A DNA stretch of 64,000 nucleotides from PKWO01 sp036384915 (GTDB lineage Bacteria > Pseudomonadota > Gammaproteobacteria > Burkholderiales > Burkholderiaceae_D), in assembly GCA_036384915.1 (NCBI GenBank), contig DASVLJ010000069.1:1-64000 (forward strand), given 5' to 3'. How positions within the stretch are numbered: the first letter of the stretch is position 1; every line of letters starts with the position of its first letter. The notes beneath the pieces are model-generated. The model did not search any database. It was not told where the DNA came from and was given only the letters and a program-made list of their open reading frames with translations. Below, piece by piece: positions 39,414 to 48,500 of the stretch. The position numbers and the translations under genes were made by a program.

Positions 39414-40742
39414 TTAGTGCAGCTTGATCCTCGGGTTGCGCACGCGGTTGAACAGTTCGGCCCAGGTCGAAAGCCAGGTATGGAACCAGCCGTTGACGGC
39501 GATCTGGTGATGCTTGTGCAGCCACCAATACATCCACTTCGCTATGGTGCCCTCGATGAATAGCGAGCCGCTGGTCAGCGCGCCCATCAGGCTGCCCACC
39601 GTGCTGTAGTCGCCCAGCGACACCAGGCTGCCATGGTCCTGGTAGCTGAATTCCAGGGCCGGCTTGCCCTGCAGCGCGCGCGCTATCGTCGCAGCCAGCA
39701 TGGCGGCCTGCTGATGCGCCGCCTGTGCCGCCGCCGGCACCGTTCTCTTGCCATCCTGGTGCGGGCAGGCTGCGCAGTCGCCCAAGGCGAAAATCGACGG
39801 ATCGCGCGTGGTTTGCAGCGCGCGTGTCACGACGAGCTGGTTGATCCGGTTGGTTTCCAGCCCGGCGATATCCCTCATGAAGTCGGGAGCCTTGATCCCC
39901 GCAGCCCACACCACGATGCCGCTCGGGATAAATTTGCCCGAGGCCATCTGCACGCCTTCTTTCGTCACTTCCACCACGCGTTCGTTGGTATGGATTTCGA
40001 TATCCATGGTGCGCAATTCCCGCGCTACGGCATCGGACAGGCGTTCCGGCAAGGCCTGCAAGAGGCGTGGCGCGGCATCGACCACCACGATTTTCAAATC
40101 CTTCTCGGGATGGAAATTGGCCAGACCGTAGGCGGTGAGTATCGACGTGGTCATGTGCAGCTCGGCCGACAATTCCACGCCGGTTGCGCCGCCGCCGATG
40201 ATGGTGACGGTGAAGCGGCCCTGGCCGGCTTCCTTGCCGCCAGTCTGCGCACGCAGGCAGCAATTGATCAGGCGCTTGTGGAAGCGTTCGGCCGCTGCCG
40301 GCGTGTCGAGCATGATGCAGTTGTCGCGCGCGCCCGGGGTGCCGAAATCGTTGGTCTGGCTGCCCAGGGCGAGCACCAGCGTATCGTAAGCGACAGCTTG
40401 GCGCGGCAGGATTTCTTCGCCGTTTTCATCATGAATGGGGGAGAGGAGCACTTCCTTGCGCTCGCGGTCCAGGCCGTCCATGCGCCCCAGGCGAAAGCTG
40501 AAATGATGCTTGCGAGCCAGCGCATAGTATTCGAGTTCGTCGGCGTGGCTGTCGAGGGTGCCGGCCGCCACCTGGTGCAGCAGCGGTTTCCAGAGATGGG
40601 TGGGGCAGGCATCGATCAAAGTGATCTGCGCCTTGCCCGGCTTGCCCAATTTTCTTCCCAGCTTGACGGCCAGCTCCAAACCGCCTGCGCCGCCGCCAAC
40701 TATCGTGATCCTCGTCAAACCCTTCTCCGCGCTGGAATTCAA
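39414..40742 (-). CDS. ndh: NADH dehydrogenase type II (NDH-2)
   Basis: This single-subunit, non-proton-pumping NADH:quinone oxidoreductase has 442 residues. The best start is TTG 40742, seven bases after a minus-strand GGGAG; the frame is open to 40793. It has an FAD motif ITIVGGGAGGLELAVKLG, an NAD motif VTIIGGGATGVELSAELH and the FALGDCAACP segment. The C-terminal amphipathic tail MYWWLHKHHQIAVNGWFHTW anchors it to the inner membrane. It is convergent with the ankyrin gene. Confidence 0.94.
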   Translation of the reverse strand: MNSSAEKGLTRITIVGGGAGGLELAVKLGRKLGKPGKAQITLIDACPTHLWKPLLHQVAAGTLDSHADELEYYALARKHHFSFRLGRMDGLDRERKEVLLSPIHDENGEEILPRQAVAYDTLVLALGSQTNDFGTPGARDNCIMLDTPAAAERFHKRLINCCLRAQTGGKEAGQGRFTVTIIGGGATGVELSAELHMTTSILTAYGLANFHPEKDLKIVVVDAAPRLLQALPERLSDAVARELRTMDIEIHTNERVVEVTKEGVQMASGKFIPSGIVVWAAGIKAPDFMRDIAGLETNRINQLVVTRALQTTRDPSIFALGDCAACPHQDGKRTVPAAAQAAHQQAAMLAATIARALQGKPALEFSYQDHGSLVSLGDYSTVGSLMGALTSGSLFIEGTIAKWMYWWLHKHHQIAVNGWFHTWLSTWAELFNRVRNPRIKLH

Positions 40743-40975
40743 GCAATGACTCCCGGAAATGAACTTGGTATCAGTATATCTTGTGCGCTGCAAAAAAATA
40801 TTCGAACGACGAAATAATATCGGTTTGTGAAAATTTGCTTGCGGAGAGAATTAACCTCCGGCATCTTGCATATGTCTGTCGAAAGGCTATGCTTGAGGTA
40901 CGTTTTCAGGCCAGCGGAAATGTGTCTGAAAATCGATGAAAAAATCGACTAAGAATCAACAAAAAAAGACCAAGA

Positions 40976-41043
40976 CAGGTGTTGCCGATAGAGTATGATT
41001 CTGATTTGACTGATTGCAGTATTGTCAAAAATCAAAACACCTG
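40976..41043. promoter_or_regulatory. Inverted 8-bp repeat in the ndh-luxR intergenic region
   Basis: CAGGTGTT (40976-40983) and AACACCTG (41036-41043) are exact inverted copies about 52 bases apart, just upstream of the LuxR-type gene at 41107. They contain half of the ACCTG lux-box core. The whole gap 40743-41106 is AT-rich, especially 40920-40975, and shows no other gene. The repeat could be a regulator half-site pair; this is tentative. Confidence 0.3.
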
Positions 41044-41106
41044 ACCTTTTACGAGACGAAGCTCCAGCTTTGCGATTGTGGCCTGTGGACAGTGGGGAAA
41101 GTAATC

Positions 41107-41826
41107 ATGAAATCATGGCACGAAGATCATCTTAAAGCCCTGGCGATGATCGAGTCGGAACAGCAATTATTCGATGAAATTGCGGTTCTGGCCAAGGATA
41201 TGGGGTTCGACTATTGCGCCTACGGCATACAGATGTCCGTGCCGATCTCGCGCCCGTTTGTCGCGTCGTTCAACAATTTTTCCAAGAGCTGGTCCTTTGC
41301 GCACCAGGAACGCAACACTTACCTCGATGAGCAATCGCTTGCCGAGCTTGCCGCGCGCAATCCGGAGCCGTCGATTCCGCGCACCAATGAGGTGTTCGTC
41401 GAAGCGCCGGAAAAATGGGCCGAGGCGCGCGAACTTGGTTTGCACTATGGCTGGACCCAGACCTCGCGCGATGCGACCGGCTCGGTGGGCATGCTGACGC
41501 TGGCACGCTCGGTGGCGCAAATGAGCGACTACGAGCTGTTCGAAAACAAAATCAAGATGGCATGGCTGGCGCAGTTTTCCCATACCAACATGTCGCGCAT
41601 CCTGGTGCCGAAATATGCGCCCGAAACGCTGATCACCATGACCTTGCGCGAGAAGGAAGTCTTGCGCTGGACCGCCGAAGGCAAGACCGCCTACGAAATC
41701 GGCCAGATTCTGCAGGTGTCCGAACGTACGGTGAACTTCCACATCAACAATGTCGTCAACAAGCTCGGCGCGTCGAACAAGACGCAGGCTGCCGTCAAGG
41801 CGGCCACGCTGGGCATGTTGGCTTAG
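41107..41826 (+). CDS. LuxR-family transcriptional regulator with autoinducer-binding-like domain
   Basis: This 239-residue regulator from ATG 41107 is the start suggested by domain length; upstream in-frame starts are unsupported. The N-terminal 165 residues resemble the LuxR acyl-homoserine-lactone-binding domain (DYCAYGIQMS, NNFSKSWSFAHQ, RELGLHYGWTQTSRDATGSV). The HTH is canonical: LTLREKEVLRWTAEGKTAYE and ERTVNFHINNVVNKLGASNK. The usual Asp-Pro pair that anchors the lactone reads LDEQ here, and no luxI-type synthase is in the window. It may be a LuxR solo answering another signal. Confidence 0.88.
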   Translation: MKSWHEDHLKALAMIESEQQLFDEIAVLAKDMGFDYCAYGIQMSVPISRPFVASFNNFSKSWSFAHQERNTYLDEQSLAELAARNPEPSIPRTNEVFVEAPEKWAEARELGLHYGWTQTSRDATGSVGMLTLARSVAQMSDYELFENKIKMAWLAQFSHTNMSRILVPKYAPETLITMTLREKEVLRWTAEGKTAYEIGQILQVSERTVNFHINNVVNKLGASNKTQAAVKAATLGMLA

Positions 41827-41846
41827 CCCGCCGGCTCCAAAACGCT

Positions 41847-42392
41847 CTACTGCATCGCGGCCTGTACCTTGGCCTGAGTCTTGGCATCGAGCTTGGGCCA
41901 GGCCTTGGCAAACTTTTCTCCGTTTTGCATCATTTGCTGCTGTTCGGCCGTCAATGCCGGCCCTGTAGCTGAAGCAGCCGGCGGCACCGGCTGTGAGGCG
42001 GAGGGCAAGGGCCGTGCCGGCGCGAACACGGACTGGCCGGCCAAGGCCAGCACCGCGGCCAGCACAGCTGTCACGCTGGCCAATACCAGCGGCGGCATGG
42101 GAGCGCCCGACGGTTTGACGCTGGCCTTTGCCGTTGCGGCGGGCGGCATCGGGTCATCCACCTTGTGGCCCATCTGCAGCAACAACGCCTTGGTGCGCTC
42201 GCCGGCCTCAAGCAAGAGCCTGGTCTGCTCCTGTAGCGTTTCGCTTGCTTCCTGCAGGCCGGCCAGGTTTTTCCGTGCATAGTCGTCCAGCACGGTTTCG
42301 TTCAAGGCGACCAGCGCAAAGATGGGATCGGTGGTATCGACCTTGATGCCGGTCTTTTCGAATACCTCGGCGCGCAGCTTGTTGGCGTCCAT
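41847..42392 (-). CDS. TraM-like protein, membrane-anchored (IncP conjugation type)
   Basis: This 181-residue protein has an N-terminal part (VFEKTGIKVDTTDPIFALVA and the following NETVLDD) that resembles IncP TraM proteins (AxKHGIxVxxDDPILxLQxxNE type). A predicted helix (about 40-75, QEASETLQEQTRLLLEAGER) precedes a proline/alanine linker and a single hydrophobic segment (about 100-118, LVLASVTAVLAAVLALAG). It ends in a short charged tail. It is 13 bases downstream of the TraL-like gene in the same orientation, as in IncP plasmids. Function outside a conjugation system is unknown. Confidence 0.6.
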   Translation of the reverse strand: MDANKLRAEVFEKTGIKVDTTDPIFALVALNETVLDDYARKNLAGLQEASETLQEQTRLLLEAGERTKALLLQMGHKVDDPMPPAATAKASVKPSGAPMPPLVLASVTAVLAAVLALAGQSVFAPARPLPSASQPVPPAASATGPALTAEQQQMMQNGEKFAKAWPKLDAKTQAKVQAAMQ

Positions 42393-42405
42393 GGCTACCC
42401 CGGCC

Positions 42406-43134
42406 CTACCAGGTCACTTCGTCGAGCTGGGCGAAGATATCGCGGAAGAACACTTTGATGCGCTGCTTTTCCATGATGTTGAACTTGTCGCTTTGCATGA
42501 CTTCGTCGTAGGTCATCCGCGCGGTGTTCATTTTCTTGACGTCGGCACCGAAGGTATCGGCATTGCGCTGCGTCAGCGTGACGCGGCCTTTGACCTTGTC
42601 GATATGTTCGTTGAAGCTTTGCGAATCGATAAAAGCCTTGCCTGAAGGCGTCTGCAGCAGGCCGAAGTGCTCGTTTTCCCAAAGGATCAGAGGCACGGGG
42701 GTTGACAGCGCCGTGGAAATGAAACCGGAAGCCGTGTCGTGCAGCGTATCGCCGCCGCCCACGATGCTGTGGATAAAGACCTGGCGGCCGGAGTCTTTCA
42801 GCAATTCGAAGCAGGCGTTTTCGATCAGGTAAGCCATCAAGGGCGAGAAGGTGTTGGCGCCGTTATCCACCACGCAATTGCCGTCCGATTCCAGGATATC
42901 CATCATCAGCACATCGAAGCGCTTCGGTTCAATCGTGCGCGATTCGGTCATGACGGGAATATGCTTCACGTTCAAGGACTTGTAGCGCGAGAAGGTGGTG
43001 TTTTCCTGGTCGGTGTCGTAACAGCGCAGCGATTCCGGATTCTTGTGTTTCAGCCACTGGGCAAGGATGGAGGAAACGAAGGTCTTGCCGATGCCGCCCT
43101 TGCCTTGGAGGATGAAATGTACGGTATTTTGCAT
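42406..43134 (-). CDS. TraL-like ParA-family ATPase
   Basis: This 242-residue SIMIBI/ParA-type ATPase has a deviant Walker A GKGGIGKTFVSSILAQW, the YDTDQENTTFSRYKSLNV stretch, a VVDNGANTFSPLMAYLIENA segment and a HSIVGGGDTLHDTASGF segment. The overall pattern is that of TraL of IncP plasmids (LQGKGGVGKS...CIDTDPxNxTFxGYKALNV...VIDNGASSFxPLxHYLI). TraL is an accessory ATPase of the relaxosome or transfer region. No relaxase, coupling protein or mating-pair genes are in this window, so this is an isolated chromosomal member. It is divergent from the prolyl-hydroxylase gene. Confidence 0.75.
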   Translation of the reverse strand: MQNTVHFILQGKGGIGKTFVSSILAQWLKHKNPESLRCYDTDQENTTFSRYKSLNVKHIPVMTESRTIEPKRFDVLMMDILESDGNCVVDNGANTFSPLMAYLIENACFELLKDSGRQVFIHSIVGGGDTLHDTASGFISTALSTPVPLILWENEHFGLLQTPSGKAFIDSQSFNEHIDKVKGRVTLTQRNADTFGADVKKMNTARMTYDEVMQSDKFNIMEKQRIKVFFRDIFAQLDEVTW

Positions 43135-43297
43135 GGGGTGGGTCCGTGTTATCCAGATAGATCTTAACTGACCGATTTTAATCTGCCCTAAGCCATTGCG
43201 CCATTTTTTGCCGTCGGCGTGAATTTAATACCACTACCGACCACATGCTCATGTATCATGGTTTGGATTGGCATCCGTTATCTTTTTGAGATTGATC

Positions 43298-44143
43298 ATG
43301 TCGAAATCAGCATTGCAGGCATTGCCGCCGGATTGGCAAAATTGGATCAGGGAAAACCTTGCGCGCTCTTGCGAGCCGCATGGCATGGTGAGTCTTCTGG
43401 TGCGGGACGGGAATTTCGACGTCGGCCTGGCGCGCGCGGCGATCGAAGAGGCAAGCAACGGCGCCATTTCGCTGGCCCCGCCGGCCGCGCTGGAAATGCC
43501 CGACATCGATACCAGCAAGAATGTCATCAAGACGGCGGACCGAGAGGTCGAAGTCTTGTTGACGCTGCAGTCGCCGCGCATTGTGCTGCTCGGCAACGTA
43601 CTCTCGGAAGAAGAATGCGACCAGTTGGCCGCCTACTGCGAACCGAAGCTGCAGCGTTCGCCGGTGGTCAACGACGCCGACGGCACCATGCAATTGCATC
43701 AGAATCGCACCAGCCGCGGCGCCATGATCCAGCGCGGTGAAACCGAACTCGTGGCGCGTGTCGAGCGCCGCCTGGCCGAGATCGGGCATTGGCCGGTCGA
43801 GCGCGGCGAAGGTATGCAGGTGCAGCACTATCAGCAGACCAACGAATACCGTCCTCACTTCGATTGGTTCGATCCCGATCTCCCGGGGCCACGCAAACAC
43901 ATGGAGCATGGCGGCCAGCGCGTCGGCACCTTCGTGCTCTATCTCTCTGAAGTGGAATCGGGCGGAGGTACGGCGTTCCCCGTGCTGGGGCTGGAAGTGA
44001 TGCCGAAAAAGGGTGGGGCGGTATTTTTCCAGAATACCGACAACCAGCATACTCCGGACCGCCGCACGCTGCATGCCGGCAGCCCGGTGGTCTCGGGCGT
44101 CAAGGTGATCGCCAACAAGTGGCTGAGGGAACGGGTCTATTGA
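43298..44143 (+). CDS. Prolyl 4-hydroxylase-like 2-oxoglutarate/Fe(II) dioxygenase
   Basis: This 281-residue protein starts at ATG 43298. An N-terminal helical region of about 85 residues precedes a P4H-type domain (VLLGNVLSEEECDQLAAYCE at ~104-123). The Fe(II) ligands H187 and D189 (PHFDWFDPD) and H259 (RRTLHAGSPVV) are present, with the 2-oxoglutarate lysine at about 269 (SGVKVIANKW). GGGTAFP and GGAVFFQNTD are also family marks. Bacterial relatives hydroxylate proline in proteins such as EF-Tu. The target here is unknown. The gene is monocistronic, with a strong terminator after it. Confidence 0.9.
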   Translation: MSKSALQALPPDWQNWIRENLARSCEPHGMVSLLVRDGNFDVGLARAAIEEASNGAISLAPPAALEMPDIDTSKNVIKTADREVEVLLTLQSPRIVLLGNVLSEEECDQLAAYCEPKLQRSPVVNDADGTMQLHQNRTSRGAMIQRGETELVARVERRLAEIGHWPVERGEGMQVQHYQQTNEYRPHFDWFDPDLPGPRKHMEHGGQRVGTFVLYLSEVESGGGTAFPVLGLEVMPKKGGAVFFQNTDNQHTPDRRTLHAGSPVVSGVKVIANKWLRERVY

Positions 44144-44184
44144 CATCAGCCCCCGATACCGCCGCTGCTTTCGCTTTTCCCGTG

Positions 44185-44216
44185 CCGCCCCGGTTCCGAC
44201 CGGGGCGGTGTTGTTT
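44185..44216 (+). terminator. Rho-independent terminator after the prolyl-hydroxylase gene
   Basis: A perfect 10-bp GC-rich stem, CCGCCCCGGT-TCCG-ACCGGGGCGG, followed by TGTTGTTT. Confidence 0.8.
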
Positions 44217-44285
44217 CATCCTCCCCTTGATGCCGGATTTTGATGTTACGATAAAATAAATGCAAAATTCAGGGATCGCTGCCTT

Positions 44286-45224
44286 ATGACGGAACCCAAA
44301 CCGCTTACGGACAAAACCGATTCCGGTTGCTCCATCCTGATCATCGACGATAGTGTCGAGACAATCCGTTTTCTTAGCGGCATGCTGCGCGACCTGGGGC
44401 AGATTTCGTTTGCCACGAGCGGCGAAGCTGGCCTGCAACTGGCGAGCCAAAGGCCGCCGGACCTGATCCTGCTCGACGTGGAAATGTCGAATATGGACGG
44501 CTACGATGTTTGCCGCAGGATCAAGAGCAACCTGACCACACAGCATTGCGCGGTCATTTTCGTGACGGCGCATTCCACGGCCGAGAGCGAAGTGGCTGCC
44601 CTCGAGGCCGGTGCCGTCGACTTTATCGCCAAACCGCTCAATCCTCCCGTCGTGCGGGCAAGGGTGCAGACCCATTTGCGGCTTCAGCTCAATTCGATGG
44701 CCTTGGCCAAGCTCGCTTCCAAGGATGCCTTGACCGGTTTATACAACCGGCGTTATTTCGATTCCGTGGCCGACAAGGAAATGCATCGCCACCGGCGGCA
44801 GAAACTGCCTCTTTGCATCGTCTTCATCGACGTCGACTGCTTCAAGGCCTACAACGACGGCTACGGCCACCAGCAAGGCGACATCTGCCTGCGTCAGATC
44901 GCCAACGCGATCGACTTCGCCACGCGCCGGCCGGACGAAGTGGTGGCGCGTTTCGGCGGCGAGGAATTCATTGTCATTTTGCCGTACAATTCGCCGGAAG
45001 ATGCCGTCGCTTACGGCGAATGGATTTGCCGCCGCGTGCAGGAACTGGAGATACCGCATGCTTTCTCGCACGTGGCTCCGTACGTGACGATCAGTGTGGG
45101 GGCGACTTCGAGGGTGCCCCAGGAAGGCGATACCATGCAGACTTTCGTCAGGGCGGCAGACGAAGCACTCTACCTGGCCAAATCGTCGGGCCGAAATTGC
45201 TCGAAGGTCGTCATACCCGATTGA
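44286..45224 (+). CDS. Response regulator diguanylate cyclase (REC-GGDEF)
   Basis: This 312-residue PleD/WspR-type protein has a receiver domain (residues 16-135) with IIDDSVETI, phospho-acceptor ILLDVEMSNMDG and the lysine in FIAKPLNPP. A short linker leads to a GGDEF domain with DALTGLYNRRYFDSVADKEM and FIDVDCFKAYNDGYGHQQGD. The active-site ARFGGEEFIVIL is intact, so it should make cyclic-di-GMP when phosphorylated. The inhibitory site before it reads RRPDEVVAR. The RxxD motif is one residue out of the usual register, so product inhibition is uncertain. A possible partner kinase is the large hybrid kinase encoded after the 307-bp element. Confidence 0.95.
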   Translation: MTEPKPLTDKTDSGCSILIIDDSVETIRFLSGMLRDLGQISFATSGEAGLQLASQRPPDLILLDVEMSNMDGYDVCRRIKSNLTTQHCAVIFVTAHSTAESEVAALEAGAVDFIAKPLNPPVVRARVQTHLRLQLNSMALAKLASKDALTGLYNRRYFDSVADKEMHRHRRQKLPLCIVFIDVDCFKAYNDGYGHQQGDICLRQIANAIDFATRRPDEVVARFGGEEFIVILPYNSPEDAVAYGEWICRRVQELEIPHAFSHVAPYVTISVGATSRVPQEGDTMQTFVRAADEALYLAKSSGRNCSKVVIPD

Positions 45225-45229
45225 TATAA

Positions 45230-45536
45230 GAGCCTGTTTATGATCTGTTTGGCATGCACGTTCGAGCGAAAAGGGATGCAGTGCAAGTCGCGGCGCGCCG
45301 CTCAGGGTGGCCCCCTGAGCAAGCGCCGCAACGCCGCAATGCACCCTTTTGCCTGGGCGGCCCCCTTGAACCCTTCGGGCAACTTCGTAAACCGGTCGCC
45401 TGCGTTGTTGCGGGGGCCGGCCATCCGCATCCTTGCCGTAGCCCCACTACGTCGCGTCGCCGCGCCTAGCATTCGACTGGTTTCGAACGGTGCGGCGGCC
45501 GATTGCGTGCATGCCAAACAGATCATAAACAGGCTC
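45230..45536. mobile_element. MITE-like element with perfect terminal inverted repeats
   Basis: The ends GAGCCTGTTTATG... and ...CATAAACAGGCTC are perfect inverted copies over at least 31 bases (45230-45260 and 45506-45536). They are flanked on both sides by TAA (45227-45229 and 45537-45539), a likely 3-bp target duplication. The interior has no plausible gene but two long hairpins: about 45269-45350 (arms AAAAGGG-A-TGCA/TGCACCCTTTT with an inner CTCAGGG/CCCTGAG) and about 45359-45418 (GGCCCCC/GGGGGCC). Ends beginning GAG and TNA duplications are reminiscent of IS5-family transposons, so it could be moved in trans by such a transposase. It fills the gap between the two signalling genes. Confidence 0.8.
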
Positions 45537-45571
45537 TAAGGCCGAACAGCGACACCTCCGAGGAGCATGGG

Positions 45572-48500
45572 ATGAGCGGCAGCCCCGATACGGAAGTTTC
45601 GAGCTGGTGGTTGATCAAGCTGCTGGCGCTCGCCGTCGTGTACTACATCGCGGCCAGAGTCGGCCTGATGCTGGCATACGAGTCGTCGAATGCCTCTCCG
45701 GTATGGCCGCCTTCGGGCATCGCGCTTTCCGCTCTGCTGATTTGGGGGCGGCGCTATTGGCCCGGCGTTCTTGTGGGCGCACTGGCGGCCAATGTTGTGG
45801 TGTTTTCCGCCAATCACGCGGCCGGCGCAACCGCCATCGGGCTCGTATCGGTCGCCATTGCGCTGGGCAACACGTCCGAGGCCCTGGTCGGTTTTTACCT
45901 GTTGCAGCGCCTGGTCGGCAGCGACGGGCATATGGCCGAGCCGGCCAACATCTACAAATTTGTTTTTTCCTGCATGGTCGCTTCCTCGGTCGGTGCGGGT
46001 CTGGGCACGGCCAGTCTGATACAGGGGGGCGTCGTGCCGCATGCGGCTTTGTGGCCGATTGCCGGCATCTGGTGGCTGGGCGACCTCTCCGGCATGCTGG
46101 TGGTGGCGCCCTTGCTGCTCAGTTGGGGCAGGCCTCTGCCCCTCAGCGGGACTGCCAAGGATTACCTGGTTGTGCTGGCGACACTGATCTTGCTGAGCCT
46201 CGGCCTGTGGCTGGTTTTCGGCCGGCAATTCTCCGCCGGAATCGGGGAGCGCTGGGTCGCTTATCTGATTTTGCCTATTATCGGTTTTGCCGCCTACCGC
46301 TACCAGCAGCGCGGCGTGACGCTGGTCTTGGCAATCGCAACCGGTGCGGCGGTGCTTGCCAGCACGCGCGGTTACGGTCCGTTTGCGACGGGGACGCTGC
46401 TCGATTCGCTGATGACGCTTGAGCTGTTCATCGGCCTGTGCAGTGTGGTTGGACTGGTGCTCGCCGCCGACATGAGCCAGCGCTTGCAGCGCGACCAGGC
46501 ATTTTCCTGGCGCGACCAGCCCTGGGCCATGCTCAATTGGCCTTCGCTGTTTCTTTGCCTGGGCTTGACCCTCATCGCCTGGCACCTGATTTCGAGCAGC
46601 ACGCAAAGGCAGGCGGAAGAGCGTTTCAGATTTATCGCCGATACCGTCAAACGGCGCATCGACGAGCGCATGGACGTCTATCAGAGCCTGTTGCATGCGG
46701 GGCAGGGACTGTTTGCCGCCTCGAATGATGTCGAACGCGGGGATTGGCAGCAATTCGTCGCCCATCTCAAGATCGAACGCGACTTTCCTGGCGTGCTTGG
46801 CATCGGTTACGGCAAGTCGGCCGCGCCGGGGGAAATCGATAACTTGACCAGGAAAGCCAAAGCGAGCGGCGAGCCGGATTTCAAGATATGGCCGGCAGGC
46901 GGGCACGAGGAATATGTTCCTATTTACTACCTGGAGCCCGACATCGGCGCGAACCACAAGGTGCTCGGCTTCGACATGTATTCCGAGCCCGTTCGACGGG
47001 CGGCAATGATAAAGGCCCGGGATACCGGCGAGGTTGCCGTCACGCGCAAGCTTGTCCTGGTGCAAAACGATTCGGGTGATACGCAGGCGGGGTTCATCAT
47101 GTTCGCGCCGGTCTACGGGAACGGGATGCCGATTTCGACCCGCGAAGAACGTATCGCCGCGCTTCAGGGTTTTGTCTATAGCGCATTTCGCGCGCGCGAC
47201 CTGATGTTGGGCATATTGGGCAATACCGTTCCCGAAGTCGCGGTGCGGGTCTACGACGGGGAAAATGAATCGGATGACGCGTTAATGTATGCCAGCGACA
47301 ATTTTCTCGCAGACGACCCGGACTACCCCAATCCGTTCACAGCGCTGAAGACACTGTCGGTCGCCAACAACGAGAAGAACTGGGTCATTCGAATCACGTC
47401 GCTGCCGTATTTCGAATCGACTATCGACCGGCAGAAATCCCTGATTGTATTAATTGCCGGCACGGTGATCAGCCTGCTGTTCTTCGGCATCGTCAGCAAC
47501 CTGGCCAAGACACGGAAAACGGCGGAGAAATTGGCCGGCGAAATGGTGGCGGCGCTGAAGGAAACCAATATCAGCCTAAGCAGGTCGGAAGAGCGCTTCC
47601 GCCTTTTGACATCCAATGTCAAGGACTATGCCATCCTGTTCCTCAACGCCGATGGCATGATCATGAACTGGAACGAGGGTGCGGAGCGTTTGAACGGCTA
47701 CCGGTCCGAGGAAATCGTCGGCCGCTCGTTCGAGACTTTTTACACGGAGGAGGACGTTGCCGCAGGCGGGCCGCGGTCGGCATTGAACCGGGCGCGCACC
47801 TCCGGCCAATGCGAAACCAGCGGCTGGCATGTGCGCAAGGACGGGAAGCGCTACTTCGCCGATGTCCTGATCACCGCGCTGCACGATACGAATGGCGAGT
47901 TCGTCGGCTTCGCCAAGATCACACGCGACATTAGCCAGCAAAAGCGCAGCGAGCAGGAATTGCATGCGGCGATCGAGCAAGCCCAATCGGCCAGCCGGGC
48001 CAAGAGCGAGTTCGTCGCCAATATGAGCCATGAATTGCGTACGCCGATGAATGCCGTGCTGGGCATGACTTACCTGCTCGGCAATTCGCCGCTGTCGCAA
48101 GAGCAGCGCAAATACCTCGACATGATCCGCGCTTCGGGCCAATCGCTGCTCGATATCCTGAACGACATCCTCGATTTTTCGAAAATCGAAGCGGGCCGCA
48201 TGGAGCTGTCGCCGGCGGAATTCCGGCTCGGCGACGTGCTCGACGCGATTGCCGCCATCATGAGCGTCAATGCCGGCGAGAAGGAGATCGAACTCATCAT
48301 CGCGGTGGCGCCGGACGTGCCGGAAATGCTCGTCGGTGACGCCTTGCGCGTGCAGCAGGTGTTGATCAACCTTGTCGGCAATGCCATCAAGTTCACCGAG
48401 CGCGGGACGGTTTCGGTCAGCGTACGATGCGCAGAAAAGAGCGCCCGCCCCGTTGACGGCATGACCACGCTCGAATTTTGCGTCAAGGATAGCGGCATAG

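Noticed and set aside
45240..45539. Small open frames inside the 307-bp element
   Set aside because: They lack ribosome-binding sites, are arginine/proline-rich, overlap on both strands and simply follow the hairpin-rich sequence.
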